This document shows positions 35,901 to 43,495 of a stretch of DNA of 64,000 nt, in pieces. The notes beneath the pieces were generated by a model, which made no database searches, was not told where the DNA came from, and saw only the letters and a list, made by a program, of their open reading frames with translations. The stretch comes from an uncultured Opitutia bacterium (GTDB taxonomy: Bacteria; Verrucomicrobiota; Verrucomicrobiia; Opitutales; Opitutaceae). The translations under genes were made by a program, and so were the position numbers. The stretch spans positions 21,106 to 85,105 of the forward strand of contig CAITWF010000051.1 in NCBI GenBank assembly GCA_903896015.1, read 5' to 3'. Position 1 is the first letter of the stretch, and each line of letters starts with the position of its first letter.

Positions 35901-37371
35901 TATCGTTGACGTCGAGTAACTGTCCCGTCTCCGCATCGTGAATGAAGATCGCTTCGTTGGTGGCGTTGAAGATCTCCTGATAACTCTGCTCACTCCGCCG
36001 CCGGGCTTCTTCCGCCCGAACGCGCGTAGTCACGTCGTTGAGGTGGACAAGCCGGGTCTTTCGAGCGGACAGGGTGATTTCATTCGCGTAGATATCGACC
36101 CAGATCAAGCCGCCATCCTTGCGCCGATGACGCCACAACCCGCGGCGACTCGTCCCATCCGCCGCTTCTTTCATGAACTGCCGCAGTGCAGTCACGTCTT
36201 CTTCCGGTCGAATCTGTTCGATCGTCATCGCCAGAAATTCGGCCCGCGAGTAGCCGTAGAGCTTCACAGCGGCGTCATTGACTTCGAGAAACGCAAGCGA
36301 CTGGGCGTCAAAAACCCACATGGGCACGGGACTCGCAGTGAAAAAGAGCTCAAAGCGCCGGTTATCGGCCTGAACCGCCTCCTCGCTGCGTACTTGATCG
36401 GTGATGTCTTGGACAATCACGGTGCGCCGCAAAAGCGCCCCACGAGGGTCGCGGGAATTCTGGCCAAACTCTCGCACCCAGCGCTCTTCGCCATCCGGCT
36501 TCACGATTCGGTAGCGGCGCTTAACCCGTTCGTCGCCGTTCGGCGCTTCCGCGCGGTCAAACCCACGCTGCACGATTGCGCGATCGGCAGGATGCACCAG
36601 CGAGATCCAGTCCGCCCAATCGCGCGCCTTACTTCTCTGAGGCAAGCCCAGCAACCGGCTAAGCCCGTCGGAGGCGGACCACTCTCCGGTGCGAATGTCG
36701 ACGGTGTAGGAGCCGAGGTTCGCGAGGTGCTGGGCCTGGACGAGACGCCGATTGGACTCCTGCAGTTCAAACAGGAACGTGCGCACGATGAACACCATAG
36801 CCGCGATCAGGCCAGCACTTAGACCCAGCACCCGCATCCACACTACCGGTGATCGATAATCAAAGTAGTTGTCGGTTCCGCCTTCGACCGTCACCGGCAA
36901 CCATCCCGCGGTCCACCCCCACGCCACAACGATCTCGCAACCGATCACGAAGGCGATCGCGGCAAAGCCCGCTCGCATCCCGTAAAACAGCGTCGTCAGC
37001 AATGTGAGCAGCGCCACCAGCATCGCCCAGTTGGGAGTAATGGCGATCGCCAGCGAAAGAATCATCGTGATCGCAAACAGCTCGATCGCAAAAATCAAAA
37101 ACCGCCGCCGGAACGGCCAGCCGCGACAGATTGCAGCCAACAGCGTGGCCACCGAGGCCAGCACCCCCGCCAGAAAAAACGGATCGCTCCGCAGATGAGG
37201 CAGCCGCAGAAACGTGAGCCCGATGCTCAACACAATCACCGGGCTGACAAACCATAGCGTGTAGTCGAGCACGCGGTAACAATTCTCCACCGGCAGCAGC
37301 GCATTACGACCCTGCCATCGACGCTCCGGCTCCACTTGCGAACGCAGGAAATGGGAGAGGGAAAAGCTCAT
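32989..37371 (-). CDS. Hybrid sensor histidine kinase with about seven PAS units
   Basis: A 1460-residue sensor. The N-terminal region (about residues 30-215) has several transmembrane helices, then PAS units start near QHLANLGSYTVDIRTG, FELFFTASPVPMWVFDAQS, YQEIFNATNEAIFIHDAETG, FASQRMSATGGWALNLKTG, IQALIDSIPDLIFFKATDG, YRALVETSFDWVWEVDAQ and AALKAAANAIVITDRKGLI. The kinase core has the phosphoacceptor His in GTLAGGVAHDLNN (about residue 1099), the N box NLCVNARDAMPKGG, and the G boxes DSGCGI and GKGTGLGLS. A C-terminal receiver domain has VVDDERDVREA, the phosphoacceptor Asp in LTDVMMPVMGG (about 1391) and the Lys in LMKPC. The start at 37371 has an AGGAG ribosome binding site 9 nt upstream and is preferred over 37431. 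Confidence 0.93.
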   Translation of the reverse strand: MSFSLSHFLRSQVEPERRWQGRNALLPVENCYRVLDYTLWFVSPVIVLSIGLTFLRLPHLRSDPFFLAGVLASVATLLAAICRGWPFRRRFLIFAIELFAITMILSLAIAITPNWAMLVALLTLLTTLFYGMRAGFAAIAFVIGCEIVVAWGWTAGWLPVTVEGGTDNYFDYRSPVVWMRVLGLSAGLIAAMVFIVRTFLFELQESNRRLVQAQHLANLGSYTVDIRTGEWSASDGLSRLLGLPQRSKARDWADWISLVHPADRAIVQRGFDRAEAPNGDERVKRRYRIVKPDGEERWVREFGQNSRDPRGALLRRTVIVQDITDQVRSEEAVQADNRRFELFFTASPVPMWVFDAQSLAFLEVNDAAVKLYGYSRAEFLAMTIEQIRPEEDVTALRQFMKEAADGTSRRGLWRHRRKDGGLIWVDIYANEITLSARKTRLVHLNDVTTRVRAEEARRRSEQSYQEIFNATNEAIFIHDAETGQLLDVNDTMLRMYGFASKEELMAAAPAALVGEGAEHTMAGAFARIREVAHSEPQTFEWLARKVSGESFWVEVSMRRAEIGGCLRVLAVVRDISARKRAEEELERTQRWLFASQRMSATGGWALNLKTGVIWGSPEAKRIYGVGDDQLSFARLKEFTRPDSRAMLDEAMRRLLAGEAAYDVEFQIVRPSTGDVVDLHSTAEFDAAEQLVVGLVQDVTAAKRAQAELMNQSALIQALIDSIPDLIFFKATDGTYLACNPAFAAFVGQPREAIIGKKDHDVFPKEMADMFCRFDSLMLENLQIQRNEEWVSYPDGRQRLFDTLKTPFWGPDRKLRGVLGISRDITAEKGADRALRLSEDRYRALVETSFDWVWEVDAQARYTYASPRVKDLLGYTPDEVMGKTPFDFMPEAEAARVAQVFGEIAAKRAPVQALENVNRHRDGRLVVVETNGVPVFAPDGTWCGYRGMDRDITARREAERTLRLHGAALKAAANAIVITDRKGLIEWVNPAFTVMSGWTLEAVRGKNSGALLKSGQQSRAFYRQLWETIIAGKVWRGEIVNRRKDGAFRSEDVTITPLHDENGVITHFIAIKQDITERKLMEAQNRQSQRMEAIGTLAGGVAHDLNNILTPMLMVAGLLKDKLPEEHDRELLAMVQVGAQRGAEITKQLLTFSRGTEGALGLMQPRHVLKEMAMVVQETFPREIELRREIAPDLWSVLADPTQVHQVILNLCVNARDAMPKGGQLTIFATNLMIESGDLLLPPTSRAGPYVMIEVRDSGCGIAPEIKDRIFDPFFTTKPLGKGTGLGLSTAIGIVRSYDGFVAVDSVPEKGATFRVYLPATPGGGTSLKESIGNAPAGSGQMILVVDDERDVREAIRYVLERHGYRVCAAVNGEDGLENFRRHEAEIGLVLTDVMMPVMGGVALVAALRSRHPHLPIVAMTGLDQREPRDELTALGVQSVLMKPCPVGELLRMVHQQLERV

Positions 37372-37789
37372 GCCAAAATTCTCCTTTCGTTCGCCAAGGC
37401 ACGGGTGCTCCCGGTGCGCACAAAATCGCACCCCGACAAAAGCAATGGAGGGTAAGAAAGCACGGGCCGACGTCAGTCAGTATTCCAGAATCCCCGCTCC
37501 TCCACGGCGCATTTGCGGGCGAACCCTGCTCATTTTTTGGCCGAACGAGGCCGCATCGTTTGCGCGGTCGCGGTTCGGAAAAACGCGCTCCGAAATCAGA
37601 AAGCCCACCCAAATCAGTGAAGCCTACAGCGAGGCCGCATCGTGGAGTTGGTGCAGCCAGCGGAGATCGCAAGAGCTTATCACCTACGGCGCAGGGAGTA
37701 AGAACACCGGCCCTCGGCGTGGGCCAGGAATAGATTATGGGCCCACCCGGATCCGGCGGTGATGAACGCACTGCCCTCACCGAACGCGT
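37372..37789. other. Non-coding region between the ABC transporter and the histidine kinase
   Basis: 418 bp with no credible gene. It has the AGGAG ribosome binding site of the kinase near 37380 (minus strand). A 14-bp direct repeat CGAGGCCGCATCGT occurs at 37546-37559 and 37630-37643 (84-bp period). A hairpin at 37719-37746 (GTGGGCC/GGCCCAC, 14-nt loop) may end transcription of the ABC gene on the minus strand; no U-tract follows. The kinase promoter should lie here but was not pinned down. Confidence 0.5.
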
Positions 37790-39658
37790 TCAGTCGGCGG
37801 CGCGTTGCGCAGCTTCTTCCGGCTGGCCGAACTGCAGCGCGCTGAGCCGGCGATAAAGTCCGTCCGGCTTGGCGGACAGTTCCTCGTGGTTGCCAAACTC
37901 GACCACGCGGCCCGCGTCGATCACCGCGATCTTGTCGGCGGTGCGGATCGTGGCAAGCCGGTGGGCGACGATGAAGGTCGTGCGGCCCCGCATGAGCCCG
38001 TCCAGTGCGAGTTGCACGAGCCGCTCGCTTTCGCTGTCGAGGGAGCTGGTCGCCTCATCGAGAATCAGTACCGCAGGATTTTTGAGAATCGCGCGCGCGA
38101 TCGCGACGCGCTGGCGCTGGCCGCCGGAAAGCTTGATCCCGCGATCGCCGACCATCGTAGCGTAGCCTTCCGGAAAGACCGAAATAAATTCATCCGCATT
38201 CGCCTGGCGCGCGGCCTCGCGGATCGCGGCGGCATCGGCCCCGGGGCGACCGTAGACAATGTTCTCGGCAATCGTGCCGCCAAACAGCAGGACGTCCTGC
38301 GGCACGATCGCCATCTGTCCGCGGAGCCAGTCGAGCGGATAGTCCCGTGCATCCCGGCCGTCGAAGAGCAGCCGCCCGCTGGCCGGATCGTAGAAGCGGA
38401 GCAACAACGCAGTGAGCGTGGATTTGCCGGCGCCACTCGGGCCGACCAGCGCGATGCGTTCGCCGGGCTGGGCCGCGAGCGTGATGTCGTGCAACACCTC
38501 CACTTCGGGCCGGGAGGGGTAGCGAAAATTAACGTTCTCAAATGCCACCTCGCCCCGCAGTCGCGCCGGCCACGGCGCGCCGGCCACGGACGCTTTGTCG
38601 TGAGTGACTTCGATCGTCTCGCGCAAAATTTCGCGCACGCGCTGGGTCGCTCCGACCGTTTTCTGAATCTGGCTGAACAACTCCGCCGCCTGCCCCATCG
38701 CGCCAGCCACAAACGTCGTGTAGAGCACGAAGCGCGTCAGTTCGCCGGGACTGATCTCACCGCTCTGCAACAAACCCGCGCCGAACCAGAGCACGATCAC
38801 GATGCCGCCGAAGAGCGCGAGAATGAAGAACGCCACGAACACCGCGCGCCAGCGCGCCGCGCTGAGCGCCGCGGCGAGCACCCGCCCGTTAGAACGCTGA
38901 TAACGATCCAATTCAAAGGCTTCGTTCGCAAACGCCTTCACACTGGCGATCGCTTGCAGCGTCTCCTCAACGATTGTGTTGGTGGCGGCGAGTTGATCCT
39001 GCGTCTCGCGCGAGAAGCGCCGCAGCCGCCGGCCGAAGAACACAGCCGCGGCAATCAGGATCGGCAGCGTGCCGAGCATCACCGCCGTCAGCCGGCCCGA
39101 AGTGAGCGCAATCATGACCACGCCGCCGAGCAGGAAAACCGTTTGCCGGCACATCTGCGGCAGGGCATCGATCAGCGCGCCCTCAATCTGCGCGACATCG
39201 GTCGAGACGCGACTGGTCAGTTCGCCGACGCGGCGCTGGCCGAAAAACGCCATCGGCAGCGAGATGAGCTGCCGATAGCAATCGCGCCGCAGGTCCGCGA
39301 GAGCGCTCTGGCCCACGCGGTTAAACGCAAGTGCGCTGTTGAACGAGGCGAGCGCCTGCAGCGAGACCGAGGCCGCGAGCAGCAGCGCCACTTGGTTGAG
39401 CGTGAGCGCGCCGAGCAACGGAATGATCGCCTTTCCCGGGTGGAGCGCCGCATCGATCAACGTTCCGGCGAGCAGGGGAAAGGCGAGCCCGAGGGTCGCG
39501 CTGACGAACAACGTCGCGAGGCCGGAAAAAAACCGCGCGCGGTAGGGCCGCAGATAGCGCGCGAGCGCCAGCGCTTGCCGCAGGCTTTCGCGGTTCAGCG
39601 GAGCCTTCGGCAGGCGATCGAGCGCGATCTCTTCTTGTGATGGGTTGCGGCGGGCCAT
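37790..39658 (-). CDS. ABC transporter, fused permease and ATP-binding protein (MsbA-like exporter)
   Basis: A 622-residue half-transporter. The transmembrane domain (about residues 30-330) has six helices with the coupling region RVGELTSRVSTDVAQIEGAL. The ATPase has Walker A LVGPSGAGKSTL (about 409), signature LSGGQRQRVAIARAIL (about 513), Walker B VLILDEATSSLDSE (about 533) and the switch VAHRLATI. It should act as a homodimer exporting a lipid, peptide or drug-like molecule at the inner membrane. It stands alone between the kinase and the second TonB receptor; substrate unknown. Confidence 0.93.
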   Translation of the reverse strand: MARRNPSQEEIALDRLPKAPLNRESLRQALALARYLRPYRARFFSGLATLFVSATLGLAFPLLAGTLIDAALHPGKAIIPLLGALTLNQVALLLAASVSLQALASFNSALAFNRVGQSALADLRRDCYRQLISLPMAFFGQRRVGELTSRVSTDVAQIEGALIDALPQMCRQTVFLLGGVVMIALTSGRLTAVMLGTLPILIAAAVFFGRRLRRFSRETQDQLAATNTIVEETLQAIASVKAFANEAFELDRYQRSNGRVLAAALSAARWRAVFVAFFILALFGGIVIVLWFGAGLLQSGEISPGELTRFVLYTTFVAGAMGQAAELFSQIQKTVGATQRVREILRETIEVTHDKASVAGAPWPARLRGEVAFENVNFRYPSRPEVEVLHDITLAAQPGERIALVGPSGAGKSTLTALLLRFYDPASGRLLFDGRDARDYPLDWLRGQMAIVPQDVLLFGGTIAENIVYGRPGADAAAIREAARQANADEFISVFPEGYATMVGDRGIKLSGGQRQRVAIARAILKNPAVLILDEATSSLDSESERLVQLALDGLMRGRTTFIVAHRLATIRTADKIAVIDAGRVVEFGNHEELSAKPDGLYRRLSALQFGQPEEAAQRAAD

Positions 39659-39680
39659 GGTCGCGCACCTTCACGGCGGA

Positions 39681-39735
39681 GAAAAAAAACACAAGGCACC
39701 GCCAAAGGAAATTCCTTGGCGGCGCGGTTTTTTCG
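39681..39735 (-). terminator. Terminator downstream of the second TonB receptor
   Basis: An imperfect palindrome CCGCCAAAGG...CCTTGGCGG (39699-39722) has a run of six T just after it on the plus strand and a run of eight T about 10 nt after it on the minus strand (complement of 39682-39689). It sits in the 160-bp gap between the receptor stop and the ABC start and can work for the receptor transcript on the minus strand. Confidence 0.55.
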
Positions 39736-39818
39736 GTGGTCCTCGACGCCGCGGGCGCTCGTCGTGCGCTCCGCGGCAATTCTGCCCTCCGCCGCTCCAG
39801 CGGAGAGCAAGTGATCGC

Positions 39819-42332
39819 TCAGAGCCGTGAGCCGACGTGCGTGAGCGTGTAGCTCAGAATCACACTGCGCCGATCGCCGAGGCCTGCGTTGGTCTTGAGG
39901 TAGTATTTGTCGAAAAGATTATTGAGCGTCAGGCCCATGTTCTGATCCCACCGCTTGTTCAGCCGGGGAAGTTTGTAGTGAAACGTAAGGTTCCACAATG
40001 TGGCCGACGGCACGCGAATCTTCCACTGATCGGTGTGTGCAGTCAGGGTCGGCACGCCCTTGATGACCGTCATCGTGTCGCCGGCACTCGGAGTCTGGGT
40101 GGGTACCGAGGACACGTAGCTGGCGAGCAGGTTGACGTAGAGACCCTTCAGCGAACCGCCCGTGAAATTGTATTTCAGGTATGCGCTGCCGTTTTCGGGA
40201 GCAACACCGTTAACGCTCCGACCCACGGCTTCGGGATTTAGGCTGCCGAAAAAGGTATAGCGCGAATCGACGCGGCCAAAGCTGCTGCCCACGGTAATCG
40301 CATCTGAAATCACATAGCTCAGATCGGCCTCCCAGCCGCGGCAGAGCTGGTTGCCATCCTGACGCGAAGTCGTGATGAAATTGCCGGAGCCGACAGGCGA
40401 CTCGACAACATCGGTCACACTGACGTTGGCCTGCTGCGTATAAAATCCGCCGAGCGTAAAATTGAGCCTCTGGTTGAGCAGGGAGCCCTTGATCCCATAG
40501 TCAAAACCCTTCGAGTTGAAGGGCGCATACGTTGAAGCCGCGATCACGTTGGGCGCGTTGGTTTGATCGACGAAGTAGGCTTGGCTGTAACTGCTGTAGA
40601 GGTGCAGGTTGGGCAGCACTTGATAGTTGAAACCCAAGTTCGGCTTTCGCTGGTGAACGAAGCGACGGACGACACTGCCTCCGGGCTGACCGGAGCCGCC
40701 CTGTCCCGCCGGAAACGGCGGAAATCCGACGCTCGCGAAATTCGTCGTATAGGCCCGCTCGGAGAACAGCACGTTGTCGATGCGCAATCCAGCGTAGGCG
40801 ATCAGCCGGCCATTAAGCGCCATCAACTGCTGCCGGATGTTGCCGCCGAGCGAGGTCGTGCGGCGCCGGGTAAGACTGCCGCCGTTCAACGAAGCACCGC
40901 CGGTCACAGCATTGCCCGGAGGTGTGAAGAGCGCGAGATTATCGGCCTTATACCAGCTGGGAAAATAAGTGACCGGAGCAGTCGGGACATAGTCGATCCG
41001 ACCGTTCACGGTCGCCGGGGCGAGTGTGACCACGCGACCGGAGGTCGCCGCGTTCCACGCTACGAGCGTGGGATCGGTGTTGACGGAATACTCCCACGTC
41101 GGGTCGTAGCGGTAGTAATCGTTCAGATCGACGGTGAAGAGCGTCTTGTTTTCAATCTTGTGATCAAAAAGGTAGTAGTGGGCAGCGAGGTCGGCTTGGA
41201 AGCCGCCGCCGTCCTCCATGATCTCGCCGCGGGAGGGCAGCGAACCGCGGGTGGTCGTGACCGCCCCACCATTGAGCGGCACGGTGATGGTGCCCCAGCC
41301 GGTGTTTTGGTTATAATCCCAGCGACGGGCGCCAAACTCATAGGCGCCGATGCGCGTGCTCCAAACACGCGACAACTGTTTGTCGTAGGTCGCTGTGTAG
41401 GTGAAGCTGCCACGAGTCAGCTCGCTGTTTGGCCCATAGGGATTGATGCCCGCGAGCGCGGTGTCGTAGCCCACAAAAGTCGAGGTGGCAGTGTTGTCGG
41501 GTGTCGCCGCGCGCGCAACGGCTACGAGCGGAGCGCCGGGCGGCGGGGAATGCTGCACCTGCAGGAAATATTCCGCCGAGAGCTTCAGATGCGAGCCGTC
41601 TGAAAAGTCGTGTTGGATCGCGCCGAAGAGCTCGGTGTTGCGGATGTGACCGAATTCGTCGGGGTAAAACCGACCGCGCTGGGCGAAGTCGAAAACGTAG
41701 TAGGTCTTGGCCGCCTTATCGAGTGAGCCCTGCGCATAGAACTCGGTCTTGAACTGGTCGTAGCGACCATCGCTCAAACGAATTTCCTGCTGGTCCTGCT
41801 TTTTCGGCTGGAGCGAGACAAAGTTGATCATGCCACCGGGTGAGGAGCGGCCGTAGATGGCGGCGTTCGGCCCGCGGATAATCTCCACGCGATCGATGTT
41901 GCTCAGGCCGTAGCGGCCGAGGCGGTAGAATCCGTCCTTCATCTGCGACGATGCGCTGAACCCGCGCAGATTGAATGCGCCACCGATGCCGACACCGGTT
42001 AGACCTCCAATGTAAGTCATGTTCTCGTCGAGCACGGTGATATTGAAATCGTTGAAGAACTCGCTCGTGAGATTCACGATGCTGTAGGGCAGGTTCACGA
42101 TCTTCGTGTTGACGCGACTGCCGGTCATCGTCTCCGAAGCGACGTAGCCGTTGACGTCGTTGCCCGACACTTGGAATTCGGACAACTGCACCACCGACTC
42201 CTTCGCGGTGTCATCGCTTTTCAGAGTGGAGGTCGCGGGTGCGGCCCCCGGCGTGGACTGGGCGGCCAGCCGGGCAAAGAGGGCGAGCAGGCACAGCCCG
42301 CGGGAAAAACGTCGAACAGCATTCATGATCAT
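39819..42332 (-). CDS. TonB-dependent outer-membrane receptor of the second glycan locus
   Basis: An 837-residue receptor with signal peptide MIMNAVRRFSRGLCLLALFA. The plug domain includes VVQLSEFQVSGNDVNGYVAS, TGSRVNTKIVNLPYSIVNLT, VEIIRGPNAAIYGRSSPGGM and INFVSLQPKK, all usual plug motifs. A 22-strand barrel is expected to the C-terminus LSYTLTHVGSRL. It is divergent from a LacI regulator 95 bp away and shares the strand with the MFS-GH36 fusion beyond it. It is probably the import channel for an alpha-galactoside or related oligosaccharide (inference from neighbours). Confidence 0.92.
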   Translation of the reverse strand: MIMNAVRRFSRGLCLLALFARLAAQSTPGAAPATSTLKSDDTAKESVVQLSEFQVSGNDVNGYVASETMTGSRVNTKIVNLPYSIVNLTSEFFNDFNITVLDENMTYIGGLTGVGIGGAFNLRGFSASSQMKDGFYRLGRYGLSNIDRVEIIRGPNAAIYGRSSPGGMINFVSLQPKKQDQQEIRLSDGRYDQFKTEFYAQGSLDKAAKTYYVFDFAQRGRFYPDEFGHIRNTELFGAIQHDFSDGSHLKLSAEYFLQVQHSPPPGAPLVAVARAATPDNTATSTFVGYDTALAGINPYGPNSELTRGSFTYTATYDKQLSRVWSTRIGAYEFGARRWDYNQNTGWGTITVPLNGGAVTTTRGSLPSRGEIMEDGGGFQADLAAHYYLFDHKIENKTLFTVDLNDYYRYDPTWEYSVNTDPTLVAWNAATSGRVVTLAPATVNGRIDYVPTAPVTYFPSWYKADNLALFTPPGNAVTGGASLNGGSLTRRRTTSLGGNIRQQLMALNGRLIAYAGLRIDNVLFSERAYTTNFASVGFPPFPAGQGGSGQPGGSVVRRFVHQRKPNLGFNYQVLPNLHLYSSYSQAYFVDQTNAPNVIAASTYAPFNSKGFDYGIKGSLLNQRLNFTLGGFYTQQANVSVTDVVESPVGSGNFITTSRQDGNQLCRGWEADLSYVISDAITVGSSFGRVDSRYTFFGSLNPEAVGRSVNGVAPENGSAYLKYNFTGGSLKGLYVNLLASYVSSVPTQTPSAGDTMTVIKGVPTLTAHTDQWKIRVPSATLWNLTFHYKLPRLNKRWDQNMGLTLNNLFDKYYLKTNAGLGDRRSVILSYTLTHVGSRL

Positions 42333-42427
42333 TGTCGTGAATTGATTGAGGGGTGGGGAGGTAACCGACGGATGAACGATGAAAATTTCCCTCGGCAAAG
42401 ACAGCGCGGCGTCATTCAAATCGTCGC

Positions 42428-43495
42428 ATGGAAAAGATGAAACCGGTCGCATTAAAGGACATTGCCCGGCGCGCCAAAGTGCATCTGTCGACGGTTTCGC
42501 TCGCGCTGCGCAACAGCCCCAACCTGCCCGAGCGCACCCGCGCCCGACTGCAACGCATCGCCCGGCAAATGGGCTACCGGCCCAACCCGCTCGTCTCCGC
42601 TCTGATGGCCCAGCGCGGCCGGCGCAAAGCCGTCGAAGTCCAGGCCGCCCTCGCCTACCTGCTGCTCTATCCGAAGGATTTCTTGTGGCAGCAAAATCCC
42701 CTCCATCGTTCGATCTTCCAGGGCGTCTGCGAGCGCGCGGCCGAATTCGGCTTCACCGTCACGACCATCGATCTGACGGAACTCGGTCTGACCGCCGAGC
42801 GGCTCGAGTCGATCCTCGCGGCGCGCGGGATCGTCGGCTTGCTGATGCCGCCGTTCGTCCGCGCCTCCGATTCGCTCCGCCAGCTCAACTGGAGCCGGTT
42901 CGCCGCAGTCAGCCTCGGCACGATCTATCCCCATGCGATGATCGACCACGTGAGCAACGACAACTACCAGTCGATGCGGTTGATTCACCAGCGCTGCCGC
43001 GAGCTGGGCTACCGCCGCATCGGCTTCGTCATGAACGCGAGCCTGAATCCCGTGCAGGAATTTCGCTTCAGCGCCGCCGACAAGCTGGAGCAGGACAACC
43101 TTCCTAAGGCGGAGCGCGTGCGACCGCTTTTCGCGGACATGCGCCCCGGCATCGACATCTGGCCGCGCGAGACGTTGGCGTGGTGCGAGCGCGAACGGCC
43201 AGACGTGATCGTCACGCCCGTTTCCCAACACGCAAAGCCGTGGCTCGAGTTCATCCGCCACCTACCCGGCCAACCTGCGTTGGTTTCGCTGTCGGTTCCG
43301 CGCGACAATGGCCCGCTGGCCGGAATTTTTCAGGACGGTTATGAAATCGGCTCCGTCGGAGCGCAGATACTGGTCAACAAAATCTACCGCAACGAAGTCG
43401 GCGAGCAGTCCAAACGCTGGGCGCACTTACTGGCGGGGGTTTGGCTCGATGGTCCGTCGTGTCCCCCGCGCATCACCGGCCGGCGTCAGGCGTAG
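42428..43495 (+). CDS. LacI-family transcriptional regulator of the MFS-GH36/TonB locus
   Basis: A 355-residue regulator. The helix-turn-helix VALKDIARRAKVHLSTVSLAL and hinge YRPNPLVSALMAQRG are typical. The ligand-binding domain follows (ALAYLLLYPKDFLWQQNP, GIVGLLMPPFV, VSNDNYQSM, RIGFVMNAS). It is divergent from the TonB receptor, and its 3' end overlaps the opposing MFS-GH36 gene by 69 bp. It probably controls both neighbours. No clear operator was recognised in the 95-bp divergent region. Confidence 0.92.
   Translation: MEKMKPVALKDIARRAKVHLSTVSLALRNSPNLPERTRARLQRIARQMGYRPNPLVSALMAQRGRRKAVEVQAALAYLLLYPKDFLWQQNPLHRSIFQGVCERAAEFGFTVTTIDLTELGLTAERLESILAARGIVGLLMPPFVRASDSLRQLNWSRFAAVSLGTIYPHAMIDHVSNDNYQSMRLIHQRCRELGYRRIGFVMNASLNPVQEFRFSAADKLEQDNLPKAERVRPLFADMRPGIDIWPRETLAWCERERPDVIVTPVSQHAKPWLEFIRHLPGQPALVSLSVPRDNGPLAGIFQDGYEIGSVGAQILVNKIYRNEVGEQSKRWAHLLAGVWLDGPSCPPRITGRRQA

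Noticed and set aside
37805..39640. 611-residue open frame on the plus strand
   Set aside because: Antisense to the ABC transporter, whose Walker and signature motifs are complete.
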